A stretch of 36,646 bases of DNA from a virus: positions 1 through 36,646 of the IMG/VR virus record IMGVR_UViG_3300037882_000936; one strand, 5' to 3'. Below, in pieces: positions 36,557 to 36,646 of this stretch; the first letter of the stretch is position 1; each line of letters opens with the position of its first letter. The position numbers were made by a program, and so were the translations under genes. The notes under the pieces are model-generated. The model was not told the origin of the DNA, searched no databases, and saw only the letters and a list, made by a program, of their open reading frames with translations.

Positions 36557-36646
36557 GACGACCCAAGAAGAGATAGACGCTTTTGTCGAGGCTAATAAAG
36601 ATAAGCCCGTTGTTATTATTGACCAAAAACTAGTGGCTCTAGAGCC
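36548..36646. repeat. Terminal direct repeat, right copy
   Basis: Identical to 1-99. The ORF beginning at 36549 (GTG) is the same one that starts at 2, and is complete only when the two ends are joined. Confidence 0.9.

Noticed and set aside
1-36646. tRNA genes
   Set aside because: I looked for T-arm-like sequences with an acceptor stem and found only coding-region coincidences, for example near 10397. A covariance-model scan would be needed to exclude them fully.

Overview
The window is one complete phage genome. The first 99 bases are repeated exactly as the last 99, as expected when a circular or circularly permuted molecule is assembled and cut open, so the unique length is about 36,547 bp. 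The virion genes follow the P22-like short-tailed (podovirus) order: terminase, large portal with a Gln-rich C-terminal coil, acidic scaffold, P22-type coat, gp4-like adaptor, gp10-like hub, glycine-rich ejection proteins, then fibres. The lysis genes (GH24 lysozyme, membrane proteins, spanin-like pair) imply a Gram-negative host. The style of the spanin pair suggests an alphaproteobacterium, but that is weak inference. I see no integrase, CI-type repressor, RNA polymerase, DNA polymerase or tRNA.

Layout. (1) 36291 through the junction to about 24590, plus strand: a consensus promoter, three tiny genes, an HNH nuclease, terminase, head, a terminator after the coat gene, adaptor and hub, ejection proteins, a run of fibre and appendage genes, then lysis. 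Two successive appendage genes (20341-22448) carry Sec signal peptides, which is odd for virion parts. (2) 24642-31960, minus strand: small accessory genes, a lipoprotein of the SPFH/prohibitin family, two operons led by near-identical promoters (27580 and 28982), nucleases, an SSB-like protein and an ERF annealing protein. (3) 31981-32022: face-to-face promoters that divide the leftward and rightward early regions. (4) 32045-36294, plus strand: a small putative regulator, an HNH-AP2 homing nuclease, a DUF1376 replication protein with pentamer iterons and a hairpin inside its gene, two phage-family proteins of unknown function, and small regulators.

The most unusual feature lies in 34490-35448. 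Two non-coding G-rich tracts, each directly after one of the two unknown genes, are built from degenerate 5-base units that nearly always end in G (consensus close to GCNNG). In the second tract 32 of 33 units obey the rule, with register slips of exactly one base that share a G. Both tracts end in the same bipartite element (CATGG-N3-GAATA, then GGCGCGGT and TAATTT) just before the next gene. The replication gene at 32865 carries perfect GACAG pentamers of the same form. I know of no described system that explains this.

How the parts may work together (inference): leftward early genes supply recombination (ERF, SSB-like, nucleases) and membrane or host-interaction proteins. The rightward block supplies replication initiation and the tract cassette. 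The promoter at 36291 then drives packaging, morphogenesis and lysis as one long, tightly overlapping transcription unit.
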